Under the pieces are notes generated by a model. That model worked only from the letters and a program-made list of their open reading frames with translations, was not told the DNA's origin and ran no database searches. A stretch of DNA of 17,667 nucleotides from CALJDF01 sp038121105 (lineage in GTDB: Bacteria > Pseudomonadota > Alphaproteobacteria > SHVP01). A program made the position numbers and the translations under genes. Shown here one piece after another: positions 6,485-13,895 of this stretch. Position 1 is the first letter of the stretch. Every line of letters starts with the position of its first letter. The stretch covers positions 1-17,667 of the forward strand of contig JAYONB010000026.1 of NCBI GenBank assembly GCA_038121105.1, read 5' to 3'.

Positions 6485-9400
6485 TGCCCAAACGTACCGA
6501 CATCAAAAGCATTCTCATCATCGGCGCGGGGCCGATCGTGATCGGGCAGGCGTGCGAATTCGACTATTCGGGTTCCCAAGCATGCAAGGTGCTCAAGGAG
6601 GAGGGCTACAGGGTGGTGCTGGTGAATTCCAACCCCGCCACCATCATGACCGACCCGGACTTGGCACACGCGACCTACATCGAACCGATCACGCCCGAGT
6701 TCGTGGCCAAGATCATCGAGAAGGAAAAGCCCGACGCATTGTTGCCGACGATGGGCGGGCAGACCGCCCTCAACACGGCACTCGCCCTGTCGGCGGACGG
6801 CACGCTGAAGAAGCACGGCGTCGAGCTGATCGGCGCCAACGAAGAAGCGATCGAAAAGGCCGAGAACCGGCTGCTGTTCCGCGATGCGATGACCAAGATC
6901 GGATTGGAAAGTCCGCGCAGCAAGATCGCTCATAGCATGCAAGAAGCGGTGGCTGCGCTCGACCATGTCGGCCTGCCCGCGATCATTCGCCCCTCCTTCA
7001 CGTTGGGCGGGACCGGTGGGGGCGTTGCCTACAACCGCGAGGAATTCGAACAGATCGTCGCGCGGGGGCTCGAAGCCTCGCCGGCGACCGAAGTGCTGGT
7101 CGAAGAATCGGTGCTGGGCTGGAAAGAATACGAGATGGAGGTCGTCCGCGACAAAAACGACAACGCCATCATCATTTGCTCGATCGAGAACGTCGATCCG
7201 ATGGGCGTGCATACCGGCGATTCGGTCACCGTCGCCCCGGCCCTGACGCTGACCGACAAGGAATACCAAATCATGCGCAACGCCTCGATTGCGTGCTTGC
7301 GCGAAATCGGCGTCGAAACCGGCGGCTCGAACGTACAGTTCGCCGTCGACCCCAAGACCGGCCGATTGGTGGTCATCGAAATGAACCCGCGGGTATCGCG
7401 GTCTTCGGCGCTGGCGTCGAAGGCAACCGGTTTTCCGATCGCCAAGGTCGCCGCGCGGCTGGCGGTGGGCTACACGCTGGACGAACTCGACAACGACATT
7501 ACCAAGGTGACGCCGGCGTCGTTCGAACCGACGATCGATTACATCGTCACCAAGATCCCGCGTTTTACGTTCGAAAAGTTCCGCGGCGCCGAAGCCTTGT
7601 TGTCGACCTCGATGAAATCTGTCGGCGAAGCGATGTCGATCGGCCGGACGTTCGGCGAGAGCTTGCAAAAAGCCCTCCGCTCGATGGAGACCGGGCTGAC
7701 CGGCCTGGACGAAGTCGAGATTCCGGATTTCGACGGCAAAGACTTCAACACCATTCGGGCCGCGCTGACCAAACAAACGCCCGATCGCATCTTGTTGATC
7801 GCCCAAGCGATTCGCGCGGGCATGAGCCTCCAGGACATTCATGATTGTTGTTTCTACGACATGTGGTTCCTCGAGCAGATCGCGGCACTCGTCGAGGCCG
7901 AGGAGCGCATTCGCAGCGCAGGCTTGCCCGACAACCGCGCCGACCTCGCGGCACTAAAGCGCATGGGCTTCGCCGACGCGCGGCTAGCGCAACTGGCGGG
8001 CAAGACCGAAGAAGACGTCCGCGCGTTGCGCGCATCGTTGAACGTACGGCCGGCTTACAAGCGCGTGGATACCTGTGCCGCCGAGTACGAATCGCATACG
8101 CCTTATATGTATGCGACCTACGAATACGACAGCGCAGAAGACAGCGGCTCGCCTGAGAGCGAAGCAGCGGCAAGCGACCGCAACAAAGTGATCATTCTGG
8201 GCGGCGGCCCGAACCGGATCGGCCAAGGCATCGAGTTCGACTATTGCTGCGTGCATGCGGCCTATGCGCTGACCGAGGCCGACTACGAGACGATCATGAT
8301 CAACTGCAATCCGGAAACGGTGTCGACCGACTACGACACTTCGGATCGCCTTTATTTCGAACCCTTGACGACGGAAGACGTCTTGGAAATCGTCCACGCC
8401 GAAAACGCCAATGGCACCCTCAAAGGCGTGATCGTGCAGTTCGGCGGGCAAACCCCGCTGAAGCTCGCCGGCGATCTTTCAGCGGCGGGCGTCCCGATCC
8501 TCGGCACCTCGCCCGACGCGATCGACTTGGCGGAGGATCGCGAGCGGTTCCAGCAATTGTTGGCCCAGGTCGATCTCAAGCAACCGCCCAACGCTATCGC
8601 CTTTACTGCCGAAGAAGCCGAGACCGTAGCCGAAAAACTGGGCTACCCGGTCGTCATTCGACCGTCCTACGTGCTGGGCGGTCGCGCGATGGAGATCGTG
8701 CGCGATCGTTCTTCGTTGCGCCGCTATATTGGCGAGGCCGTGCGGTTGTCGGCAGGCAACCCCGTTCTGATCGACGGCTACCTGGAAAACGCGATCGAAA
8801 TCGATGTCGACGCGCTGGCCGACGGCACCGACGTGTTTGTCGCGGGAATAATGGAACACATCGAAGAAGCCGGCATTCACTCCGGCGACTCGGCATGCTC
8901 GCTACCACCCTATTCGCTGGCCGAAACGACCATCGCCGAACTGAAACGCCAAGCCGAGGTGCTGGCGCGCGCGCTTAACGTCGTGGGCTTGATGAACATT
9001 CAGTTTGCCGTGAAGGATGATGAAATTTTCATTCTAGAGGTGAACCCACGCGCCAGCCGGACGGTGCCCTTTGTCGCCAAGGCTATCGGCAAGCCCATCG
9101 CCAAGATCGCCTCGCGAATCATGGCGGGCGAGAAACTCGCCTCGTTCGATCTGGCCTTGACGGCCCCCAAGCATGTTGCCGTCAAGGAAGCGGTCTTCCC
9201 GTTTGCGCGTTTCTCTGGGGTGGATACGTTGCTGGGACCGGAAATGAAATCGACCGGCGAGGTAATGGGAATCGACACCAACTTCGAGCGCGCCTTCGCC
9301 AAGTCGCAACTCGCAGCCGGCACCACCTTGCCGCAAAGCGGCAAGGTCTTCGTTTCGGTGCGTGATGGCGACAAACCGCTGCTGGTCGACGCCGTCCGGC

Positions 9401-9729
9401 ATCTCGTCGACCTCGGCTTTGGTATTGTGGCGACGCGCGGCACTGCCGCCTTTTTGACCGAGACCGGCATCGAGGTCGAGAGGGTCAACAAGGTTCTCGA
9501 AGGTCGGCCGCATATTGTGGACGCCATGAAAAACGGCGACATCCAGTTGGTCTTCAATACGACCGATGGCACCCAGGCCGTGGCGGATAGCTTTACGCTA
9601 CGCCGGACCGCGTTAACCCACGACATCCCTTATTACACGACCGCCGCTGGCGCGCGGGCCGCCGTAATGGCCATCGCCCGATTGCGCGAAGGCAGTCTTG
9701 ATGTGGCCCCATTGCAGTCCTATTTCTGA
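6484..9729 (+). CDS. carB: Carbamoyl-phosphate synthase large subunit
   Basis: This 1081-residue enzyme uses two ATP, bicarbonate and ammonia to form carbamoyl phosphate. The two homologous halves are clear. The first (about 1-550) starts with ILIIGAGPIVIGQACEFDYS (10-29) and has its ATP-grasp core with RPSFTLGGTGGG (169-180) and IEMNPRVSRSSAL (298-310). The second (about 568-935) starts with GGGPNRIGQGIEFDYC (573-588) and has RPSYVLGGRAMEI (726-738) and LEVNPRASRT (851-860). A C-terminal MGS-like allosteric domain (about 945-1081) includes GFGIVATRGTAAFL (978-991). The length is normal. It is coupled to carA by a one-base overlap. Confidence 0.99.
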   Translation: MPKRTDIKSILIIGAGPIVIGQACEFDYSGSQACKVLKEEGYRVVLVNSNPATIMTDPDLAHATYIEPITPEFVAKIIEKEKPDALLPTMGGQTALNTALALSADGTLKKHGVELIGANEEAIEKAENRLLFRDAMTKIGLESPRSKIAHSMQEAVAALDHVGLPAIIRPSFTLGGTGGGVAYNREEFEQIVARGLEASPATEVLVEESVLGWKEYEMEVVRDKNDNAIIICSIENVDPMGVHTGDSVTVAPALTLTDKEYQIMRNASIACLREIGVETGGSNVQFAVDPKTGRLVVIEMNPRVSRSSALASKATGFPIAKVAARLAVGYTLDELDNDITKVTPASFEPTIDYIVTKIPRFTFEKFRGAEALLSTSMKSVGEAMSIGRTFGESLQKALRSMETGLTGLDEVEIPDFDGKDFNTIRAALTKQTPDRILLIAQAIRAGMSLQDIHDCCFYDMWFLEQIAALVEAEERIRSAGLPDNRADLAALKRMGFADARLAQLAGKTEEDVRALRASLNVRPAYKRVDTCAAEYESHTPYMYATYEYDSAEDSGSPESEAAASDRNKVIILGGGPNRIGQGIEFDYCCVHAAYALTEADYETIMINCNPETVSTDYDTSDRLYFEPLTTEDVLEIVHAENANGTLKGVIVQFGGQTPLKLAGDLSAAGVPILGTSPDAIDLAEDRERFQQLLAQVDLKQPPNAIAFTAEEAETVAEKLGYPVVIRPSYVLGGRAMEIVRDRSSLRRYIGEAVRLSAGNPVLIDGYLENAIEIDVDALADGTDVFVAGIMEHIEEAGIHSGDSACSLPPYSLAETTIAELKRQAEVLARALNVVGLMNIQFAVKDDEIFILEVNPRASRTVPFVAKAIGKPIAKIASRIMAGEKLASFDLALTAPKHVAVKEAVFPFARFSGVDTLLGPEMKSTGEVMGIDTNFERAFAKSQLAAGTTLPQSGKVFVSVRDGDKPLLVDAVRHLVDLGFGIVATRGTAAFLTETGIEVERVNKVLEGRPHIVDAMKNGDIQLVFNTTDGTQAVADSFTLRRTALTHDIPYYTTAAGARAAVMAIARLREGSLDVAPLQSYF

Positions 9730-9750
9730 CGCGGAAAATTGATTGGGCGG

Positions 9751-9765
9751 GCATCCCTCGGATGC
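9751..9765 (+). other. Small hairpin between carB and greA
   Basis: GCATCC and GGATGC form a perfect six-base-pair stem around a CTC loop, 21 bases after the carB stop. No T run follows, so it is unlikely to be a terminator. The 68-base carB-greA gap shows no clear promoter, so greA may be read from the carAB transcript. Confidence 0.3.
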
Positions 9766-9797
9766 AACGCCGTGAAGGTATCTGCTAAGGTTACTCG

Positions 9798-10271
9798 ATG
9801 GATAAGGAACCGATGACAGCAGCCGGCTTTAGCCGGCTCGAAGAAGAATTGCGCCGCCTAAAGAGCGAGGAACGCCCGGCCGTGATCAAAGCGATCGAGG
9901 AAGCGCGCGCCCATGGCGATCTGTCGGAGAACGCCGAGTACCACGCCGCAAAAGAACGCCAAGCCTGGATCGAAGGTCGACTCGAGGAAATCGAAGGCAA
10001 AGTGAGCCGTGCCGAGGTCATCGATCCGTCAAGCCTCTCAGGCGACACCGTGATGTTCGGTGCTACGGTGACGGTCGTCGATGAAGACACCGACGAAGAA
10101 TCCACGTACCAAATCGTCGGGACGGAAGAGGCCGATATCAAACAAGGCCTTTTGTCGGTTGCGGCACCCCTAGCGCGCGCTTTGATTGCCAAATCGGTCG
10201 GCGATTCGGTCGATGTTCAAACACCCAAGGGGCCGCGCTCTTACGAGATTCTCGCGCTCAAATACAAATAG
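9798..10271 (+). CDS. greA: Transcription elongation factor GreA
   Basis: GreA rescues backtracked RNA polymerase by stimulating transcript cleavage through the secondary channel. The 157-residue product has the N-terminal coiled-coil (about 1-75) with the tip motif DLSENAEYHAAKERQ. Asp41 and Glu44, the residues that act at the polymerase active centre, are both present. The C-terminal FKBP-like domain (about 80-157) ends in GPRSYEILALKYK. The ATG at 9798 gives the usual MDKEPMTAAGFSRLEEEL start with a weak AAGG element before it. A second ATG five codons later would shorten the conserved N-terminus. It follows carB after 68 bases and converges on the Lrp-type gene with a 17-base gap. Confidence 0.97.
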   Translation: MDKEPMTAAGFSRLEEELRRLKSEERPAVIKAIEEARAHGDLSENAEYHAAKERQAWIEGRLEEIEGKVSRAEVIDPSSLSGDTVMFGATVTVVDEDTDEESTYQIVGTEEADIKQGLLSVAAPLARALIAKSVGDSVDVQTPKGPRSYEILALKYK

Positions 10272-10288
10272 AACTGCCGCGCGGCGAC

Positions 10289-10765
10289 CTAGGCTATCTC
10301 TAGCGGGACGCCAGGCTGCACCTTGCTGGCCCGAATCGCGAGCGAGCTTTTGACGTGCGCGACGTTGGGTGCGGCGGTGAGTTCGCCGGTAAGAAAACTC
10401 TGATAGGCATCCCAGTCCCGCGCCACGATCTTCAACAGGAAGTCCACCTCGCCCGCGAGCATGTGACACTCGCGTACCATCGGCCAATCGGCGCAGCGTT
10501 CCTCGAAGGCGACAAGGTCGTTCTCGGCCTGCGAGTCCAGGCCCACCATGGCAAACACGGTGACATCGAAGCCGAGCGATTTCGCATCGAGGTCGGCGTG
10601 ATAGCCGCGAATATAGCCATCGCGCTCAAGCGCTCGCACGCGGCGCAAACAGGGCGGCGCGGAAATGCCGGCGCGCCTTGCGAGGTCGACATTGGTCATG
10701 CGACCGTCGGCCTGCAGGTCAGCCAGAATTCTCTGGTCGATATCGTCGATTTTAGTCCTAGCCAT
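10289..10765 (-). CDS. Lrp/AsnC-family transcriptional regulator
   Basis: The 158-residue protein has an N-terminal helix-turn-helix (about 6-50: DDIDQRILADLQADGRMTNV, then DLARRAGISAPPCLRRVRAL). The C-terminal RAM/AsnC ligand domain includes the GEVDFLLKIVARDWDAYQSF stretch (105-124). This family reads amino-acid availability and forms octamers or dimers on DNA. The ATG at 10765 is chosen because GGGAGG lies four bases upstream. An in-frame ATG at 10792 overlaps the promoter and lacks such a site. The gene is divergent from the ELM1-family gene with 64 bases between starts. In rhizobia an lrp gene is, as I recall, also next to trxB and lsrB, which supports an old conserved neighbourhood. The effector is unknown. 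Confidence 0.93.
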   Translation of the reverse strand: MARTKIDDIDQRILADLQADGRMTNVDLARRAGISAPPCLRRVRALERDGYIRGYHADLDAKSLGFDVTVFAMVGLDSQAENDLVAFEERCADWPMVRECHMLAGEVDFLLKIVARDWDAYQSFLTGELTAAPNVAHVKSSLAIRASKVQPGVPLEIA

Positions 10766-10790
10766 GCGCCCTCCCGCGTCGCGGCATGGC

Positions 10791-10796
10791 ATTATA
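10791..10796 (-). promoter_or_regulatory. Perfect -10 element (TATAAT) for the Lrp-type gene
   Basis: On the minus strand TATAAT occurs 25 bases before the chosen ATG, in an AT-rich island within a GC-rich region. The -35 equivalent 17 bases upstream, CTTTCA, is weak. The promoter may need, or be controlled by, a protein bound at the adjacent palindrome. Confidence 0.5.
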
Positions 10797-10802
10797 ATAA
10801 AG

Positions 10803-10818
10803 TTTCGCGTCTGTGAAA
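10803..10818. promoter_or_regulatory. Imperfect palindrome in the divergent lrp/ELM1 region, possible operator
   Basis: TTTCGC and GTGAAA flank GTCT, giving five of six matched positions in a 16-base inverted repeat. It overlaps the -35 zone of the Lrp-type gene's promoter and lies 12 bases before the ELM1-family ATG. Autoregulation by the Lrp-type protein is a reasonable guess, because members of this family commonly bind their own divergent promoters. Confidence 0.3.
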
Positions 10819-10829
10819 GATTGTTGCGC

Positions 10830-11810
10830 ATGACTGACGAACGGCCGGTGTGTTGGGTGCTGACGGACGGCAAAGCCGGGACCGAGAACCAATGCCTGGG
10901 ACTGGCCGAGGCCTTGGGCATCCCCTTCGCGGTGCATCGACTGCGGCGACGCCCCGCGACCGATTGGGTGCCGGCCGGGTTTTGGGCCGCCACCGGCACC
11001 TTGGCCCGGACCTTTGCAGCCACCGCCCCCGGTCTGCGCCCACCATGGCCGACGCTGTTGATCGCTGCTGGACGACCGAGCGTGGGCCCAGCCCTAGCCT
11101 TGCGTCGGGCGGCCCGCGGGGCAACTTTTACAATCCAACTCCAAGATCCGCGGATTGCGCCAACGCATTTCGACCTCGTAATCCCGCCCGAACATGACGA
11201 TGTGACCGGTCCCAACGTGCTACCGACGATCGGGGCGTTGCATCGCGTAACACCCGCCAAGTTGGCGGAAGCCGCGGCCAATGGGGCTGCCCGCTTTGCC
11301 GCTTTGCCGCAGCCCCGCATCGCCGTTTTGGTGGGGGGCAGCAGCAAACACCACCGCATAACGCCTACAGTGGCCCGTGCCTTCGGCGGGCAGCTTCGAA
11401 CGCTGTGCGAATCGAGCGGCGGCGGTCTGATGATCACGGCCTCGCGCCGCACGGATGCCGCAAGCCAGGCCGTGCTTCGAGAGACCTTAGGCGATCTGCC
11501 GATCGATTTCTGGGATGGGACGGGCGACAATCCCTACGTCGCGATGCTGGCCATCGCGGACGGGATCGTCGTTACCGAGGATTCGGTCACCATGGCGTGC
11601 GAGGCAGCCAGCACCGGCAAGCCTCTTTTTGTCGCCGAAATCGACGGCGACAGCCCGAAATTCGCGCGCTTTCATCAGGCGCTGCAGCAACGCGGTATCA
11701 GTCGTCCGTTCGAGGGCGCGTGGCGGACCTGGACGTATCCGCCCCTCCATGAGGCGGCCCGGGTCGCGGACGAAATCCGGCAACGCCTCGTGCTGCCGGC
11801 AGGCTCCTAG
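10830..11810 (+). CDS. ELM1-family protein (mitochondrial fission ELM1-like, COG3660)
   Basis: The 326-residue product belongs to the ELM1/DUF1022 family. It is found in many Alphaproteobacteria and in plants, where ELM1 recruits dynamin to mitochondria. The bacterial function is not established. The fold is thought to resemble GT-B glycosyltransferases. Visible conserved parts are LTDGKAGTENQ (11-21), LLIAAGRPSVG (76-86), IQLQDPR (102-108), VLVGGSSKHH (166-175) and the glycosyltransferase-like VTEDSVTMACEAASTGKPLF (248-267). No signal peptide or membrane helix is evident. The frame stays open upstream to 10665, but that stretch is antisense to the Lrp-type gene. The ATG at 10830 gives the family's usual beginning. 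A substrate-modifying role at the envelope is possible but unproven. Confidence 0.9.
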   Translation: MTDERPVCWVLTDGKAGTENQCLGLAEALGIPFAVHRLRRRPATDWVPAGFWAATGTLARTFAATAPGLRPPWPTLLIAAGRPSVGPALALRRAARGATFTIQLQDPRIAPTHFDLVIPPEHDDVTGPNVLPTIGALHRVTPAKLAEAAANGAARFAALPQPRIAVLVGGSSKHHRITPTVARAFGGQLRTLCESSGGGLMITASRRTDAASQAVLRETLGDLPIDFWDGTGDNPYVAMLAIADGIVVTEDSVTMACEAASTGKPLFVAEIDGDSPKFARFHQALQQRGISRPFEGAWRTWTYPPLHEAARVADEIRQRLVLPAGS

Positions 11811-11848
11811 ACCCTCCGACACCCCCGCTAATTTGTGGCCGGGGCCGC

Positions 11849-11876
11849 TTGCAAAGGCGACGCAAAGCCCTACTTT
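11849..11876 (+). promoter_or_regulatory. Candidate promoter of trxB-lysR
   Basis: TTGCAA (11849-11854) and TACTTT (11871-11876) are 16 bases apart, 58 bases before the trxB ATG. The -35 and -10 each match the consensus at four of six positions. The palindrome at 11885-11901 would lie at about the start of transcription, a position suited to repression. Confidence 0.35.
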
Positions 11877-11884
11877 TTAGGCGT

Positions 11885-11901
11885 CATGCGTTTCATGCAT
11901 G
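11885..11901. promoter_or_regulatory. Palindrome upstream of trxB, candidate LysR-type (LsrB/VtlR) operator
   Basis: CATGCGT-TTC-ATGCATG is an inverted repeat with six of seven positions matched around a three-base centre. Its inner TGCGTTTCATGCA has the T-N11-A shape typical of LysR-type binding sites. A near copy with perfect symmetry lies at 13817-13835, upstream of the probable small RNA. The two sites bracket the trxB-lysR operon. The motif was found by eye, and binding is inferred. Confidence 0.5.
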
Positions 11902-11933
11902 GCTCGTCCCGATAGCCGCCGGAGGTCAGTCCC

Positions 11934-12899
11934 ATGTCCCAACATCATCACCGTGTTCTCATCCTGGGCTCCGGACCGGCCGGCCTAACCGCCGCGATCT
12001 ACACCGCGCGCGCTAGCCTCGAACCGATGCTGGTCCACGGCATTCAACCGGGCGGCCAAATGACCATCACCACCGATGTGGAGAATTACCCCGGCTTTGC
12101 CGAGGTGATCCAGGGACCTTGGTTGATGGAGGAAATGCAAAAGCAGGCCGAAGCCGTGGGCACCAAGATGGTTGCCGACACCATCACCGAAATCGACTTG
12201 TCGCGCCGGCCGTTTCACGCCGTGGGCGATTCGGGCGACACCTACACCGCAGACGCCCTGATCATCGCGACCGGTGCGCAGGCCAAATGGCTGGGGCTCC
12301 CGAGCGAGGAAAAGTTCAAAGGGTTCGGCGTGTCGGCTTGTGCGACATGTGACGGGTTCTTCTTCCGGAATAGGCAAGTTGCCGTGATCGGCGGCGGCAA
12401 CACGGCCGTCGAGGAAGCTTTGTACCTGACCAATCACGCCTCTAAGGTCACACTGGTGCATCGCCGCGACGCGCTGCGATCGGAGAAGATTCTACAGGAT
12501 CGCTTGTTCAAGAATCCCAAGGTCGAGGTGCGTTGGGACAGCGTGCTTGAAGAGGTCGTGGGCGCCGACGACCCGCTTGGCGTGACCGGCGCTACGCTAC
12601 GGAATACAAAGACCGGCGAGACCGAGACCCTGCCGGTCGACGGCGTTTTCGTTGCGATCGGCCACACGCCCAATACCGAATTGTTCAAAGGTGCCCTCGA
12701 CATGGACAACGAAGGCTACCTATTGACCAAACCGGATTCGACCCAAACCAACATTGCCGGCGTGTATGCGGCGGGCGACGTTCAGGACAACATTTTTCGC
12801 CAAGCCGTGACGGCGGCCGGAACCGGCTGCATGGCGGCCCTCGAAGCCGAAAAGTTCCTGGCCGAGAACGAAGCGCCCACAGCCGCGGCGGCGGAGTAG
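11934..12899 (+). CDS. trxB: Thioredoxin-disulfide reductase
   Basis: TrxB is a cytoplasmic flavoenzyme that passes electrons from NADPH through FAD and a redox-active disulfide to thioredoxin. The 321-residue product has the FAD-binding GSGPAG motif (12-17), the active-site CATC with Cys136 and Cys139, the NADPH-binding GGGNTA (153-158) with the following HRRD (176-179), and the C-terminal FAD motif around GVYAAGDVQD (276-285). Length and order fit the low-molecular-weight bacterial class. A GGAGG Shine-Dalgarno lies eight bases before the ATG. The LysR gene starts 11 bases after the stop, so the two are almost certainly one transcript. Confidence 0.97.
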   Translation: MSQHHHRVLILGSGPAGLTAAIYTARASLEPMLVHGIQPGGQMTITTDVENYPGFAEVIQGPWLMEEMQKQAEAVGTKMVADTITEIDLSRRPFHAVGDSGDTYTADALIIATGAQAKWLGLPSEEKFKGFGVSACATCDGFFFRNRQVAVIGGGNTAVEEALYLTNHASKVTLVHRRDALRSEKILQDRLFKNPKVEVRWDSVLEEVVGADDPLGVTGATLRNTKTGETETLPVDGVFVAIGHTPNTELFKGALDMDNEGYLLTKPDSTQTNIAGVYAAGDVQDNIFRQAVTAAGTGCMAALEAEKFLAENEAPTAAAAE

Positions 12900-12910
12900 C
12901 GGATCCCGCG

Positions 12911-13801
12911 ATGGATTGGAACCGATTAAAGGTCTTTCACGCTGTCGCCGAGGCCGGGAGTTTCACCCACGCGGGCGAAGCACTGAACCTGAGCCAATCG
13001 GCGATCAGTCGCCAGATCAGCGCACTTGAGAACGAACTCGGCACGCCGTTGTTCCACCGCCATGCGCGCGGCTTGAGTTTGACCGAACAGGGCGAGTCCC
13101 TTTACCGCACCGCCCACGAGGTCTCGGCTAAGCTGGCCATGACCGAGGCGATTCTAGGCGAGGCGCGCGAACGCCCGACCGGCAAACTCAAGATCACTAC
13201 CACTGTAGGGTTCGGGTCGACCTGGCTGACTCCGCGGATCGGCGAGTTTCTCGAACTTTACCCCGAGGTGAATGTCGATCTAGTGCTCGACGATCGGCTG
13301 CTGGATCTCAGCATGCGCGAAGCGGATATCGCGATTCGCATGCAACCGCCGACCCAGGCCGATCTTGTCCAGCGTCGCTTGCTGACGGTGCACAACCATC
13401 TCTACGCCTCCCCGACCTACCTCAAACGCCATGGAACGCCGCGCAATCTCGCGGACCTACAGGACCATAAACTCATCACCTATGGCGAAGACACGCCGCC
13501 GCCGGTCACGGAGATCAATTGGTTGCAGAAAGCCGGCCGCGCCCAAGGCATCGAGTTAAACCCGGTACTGACCGTCAACAACATCTATGGTTTGTTACTG
13601 GCGGTAGAAAACGATGTCGGCATTGCTTCGCTGCCGGACTACATGATTGCCGAGCACCCCAAGTTTATCCGGGTCTTGCCTGACGTAGCGGCACCCTCGT
13701 TCGACACCTATCTGGTATACCCGGACGAATTGCGGGAAACGAAAAAAATCTCTGTATTCAGGGACTTTTTGCTCGCCAAAGTCGCGGGCTGGAGCTTCTA
13801 A
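12911..13801 (+). CDS. lsrB: LysR-family regulator, LsrB/VtlR-like
   Basis: The 296-residue protein has an N-terminal winged helix-turn-helix (about 3-62: FHAVAEAGSFTHAGEALNLS then QSAISRQISALENELG and LFHRHARGLSLTEQGE) and a LysR substrate-binding domain (about 90-290). The HRHARGLSLTEQGE text, the KLKITTTVGFGSTWLTPRI stretch and the LVQRRLLTVHNHLYASPTYL block closely resemble rhizobial LsrB and Brucella/Agrobacterium VtlR as I remember them. Those proteins control envelope or redox functions and AbcR small RNAs, and lsrB lies beside trxB in Sinorhizobium. The trxB-lysR arrangement here agrees. The protein has no cysteine at all, so it cannot itself sense oxidants by thiol chemistry. The symbol is by resemblance, not by test. 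Confidence 0.85.
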   Translation: MDWNRLKVFHAVAEAGSFTHAGEALNLSQSAISRQISALENELGTPLFHRHARGLSLTEQGESLYRTAHEVSAKLAMTEAILGEARERPTGKLKITTTVGFGSTWLTPRIGEFLELYPEVNVDLVLDDRLLDLSMREADIAIRMQPPTQADLVQRRLLTVHNHLYASPTYLKRHGTPRNLADLQDHKLITYGEDTPPPVTEINWLQKAGRAQGIELNPVLTVNNIYGLLLAVENDVGIASLPDYMIAEHPKFIRVLPDVAAPSFDTYLVYPDELRETKKISVFRDFLLAKVAGWSF

Positions 13802-13816
13802 ACGGTCCCGTCAAAC

Positions 13817-13835
13817 CCATGCATGTGATGCATGG
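13817..13835. promoter_or_regulatory. Perfect palindrome after lysR, candidate LsrB/VtlR operator of the small RNA
   Basis: CCATGCATGTGATGCATGG is a perfect inverted repeat of eight bases around GTG. The inner TGCATGTGATGCA fits the LysR T-N11-A pattern. The centre lies about 70 bases upstream of the presumed small-RNA start near 13896, close to the usual position of LysR activator sites. An outer pair, CAAACC (13812-13817) and GGTTTG (13838-13843), would extend it as a hairpin in RNA, but no T run follows, so a terminator role is unlikely. Confidence 0.55.
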
Positions 13836-13883
13836 CTGGTTTGCAGAAGGCAGGGGTAGTCGTCGCCCAGTCCGCACCCTAAT

Positions 13884-13890
13884 TATCAAT
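13884..13890 (+). promoter_or_regulatory. Candidate -10 element of the small RNA
   Basis: TATCAAT lies in a 16-base AT-rich patch (13881-13896) inside GC-rich surroundings. There is no recognisable -35 (CGTCGC at 17 bases), as is common for promoters that depend on an activator. Transcription would start near 13896. Confidence 0.35.
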
Positions 13891-13895
13891 ACAAA

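Noticed and set aside
6481..7842. Open frame of 453 codons antisense to carB
   Set aside because: It lies wholly opposite the highly conserved first half of carB. Its His/Arg/Gly-rich composition is typical of the complement of GC-rich codons, and it resembles no known family.
10766..11530. N-terminal extension of the Lrp-type gene to 413 residues
   Set aside because: The extension is antisense to the ELM1-family gene and crosses the promoter. The ATG at 10765 has a good Shine-Dalgarno and gives a family-length protein.
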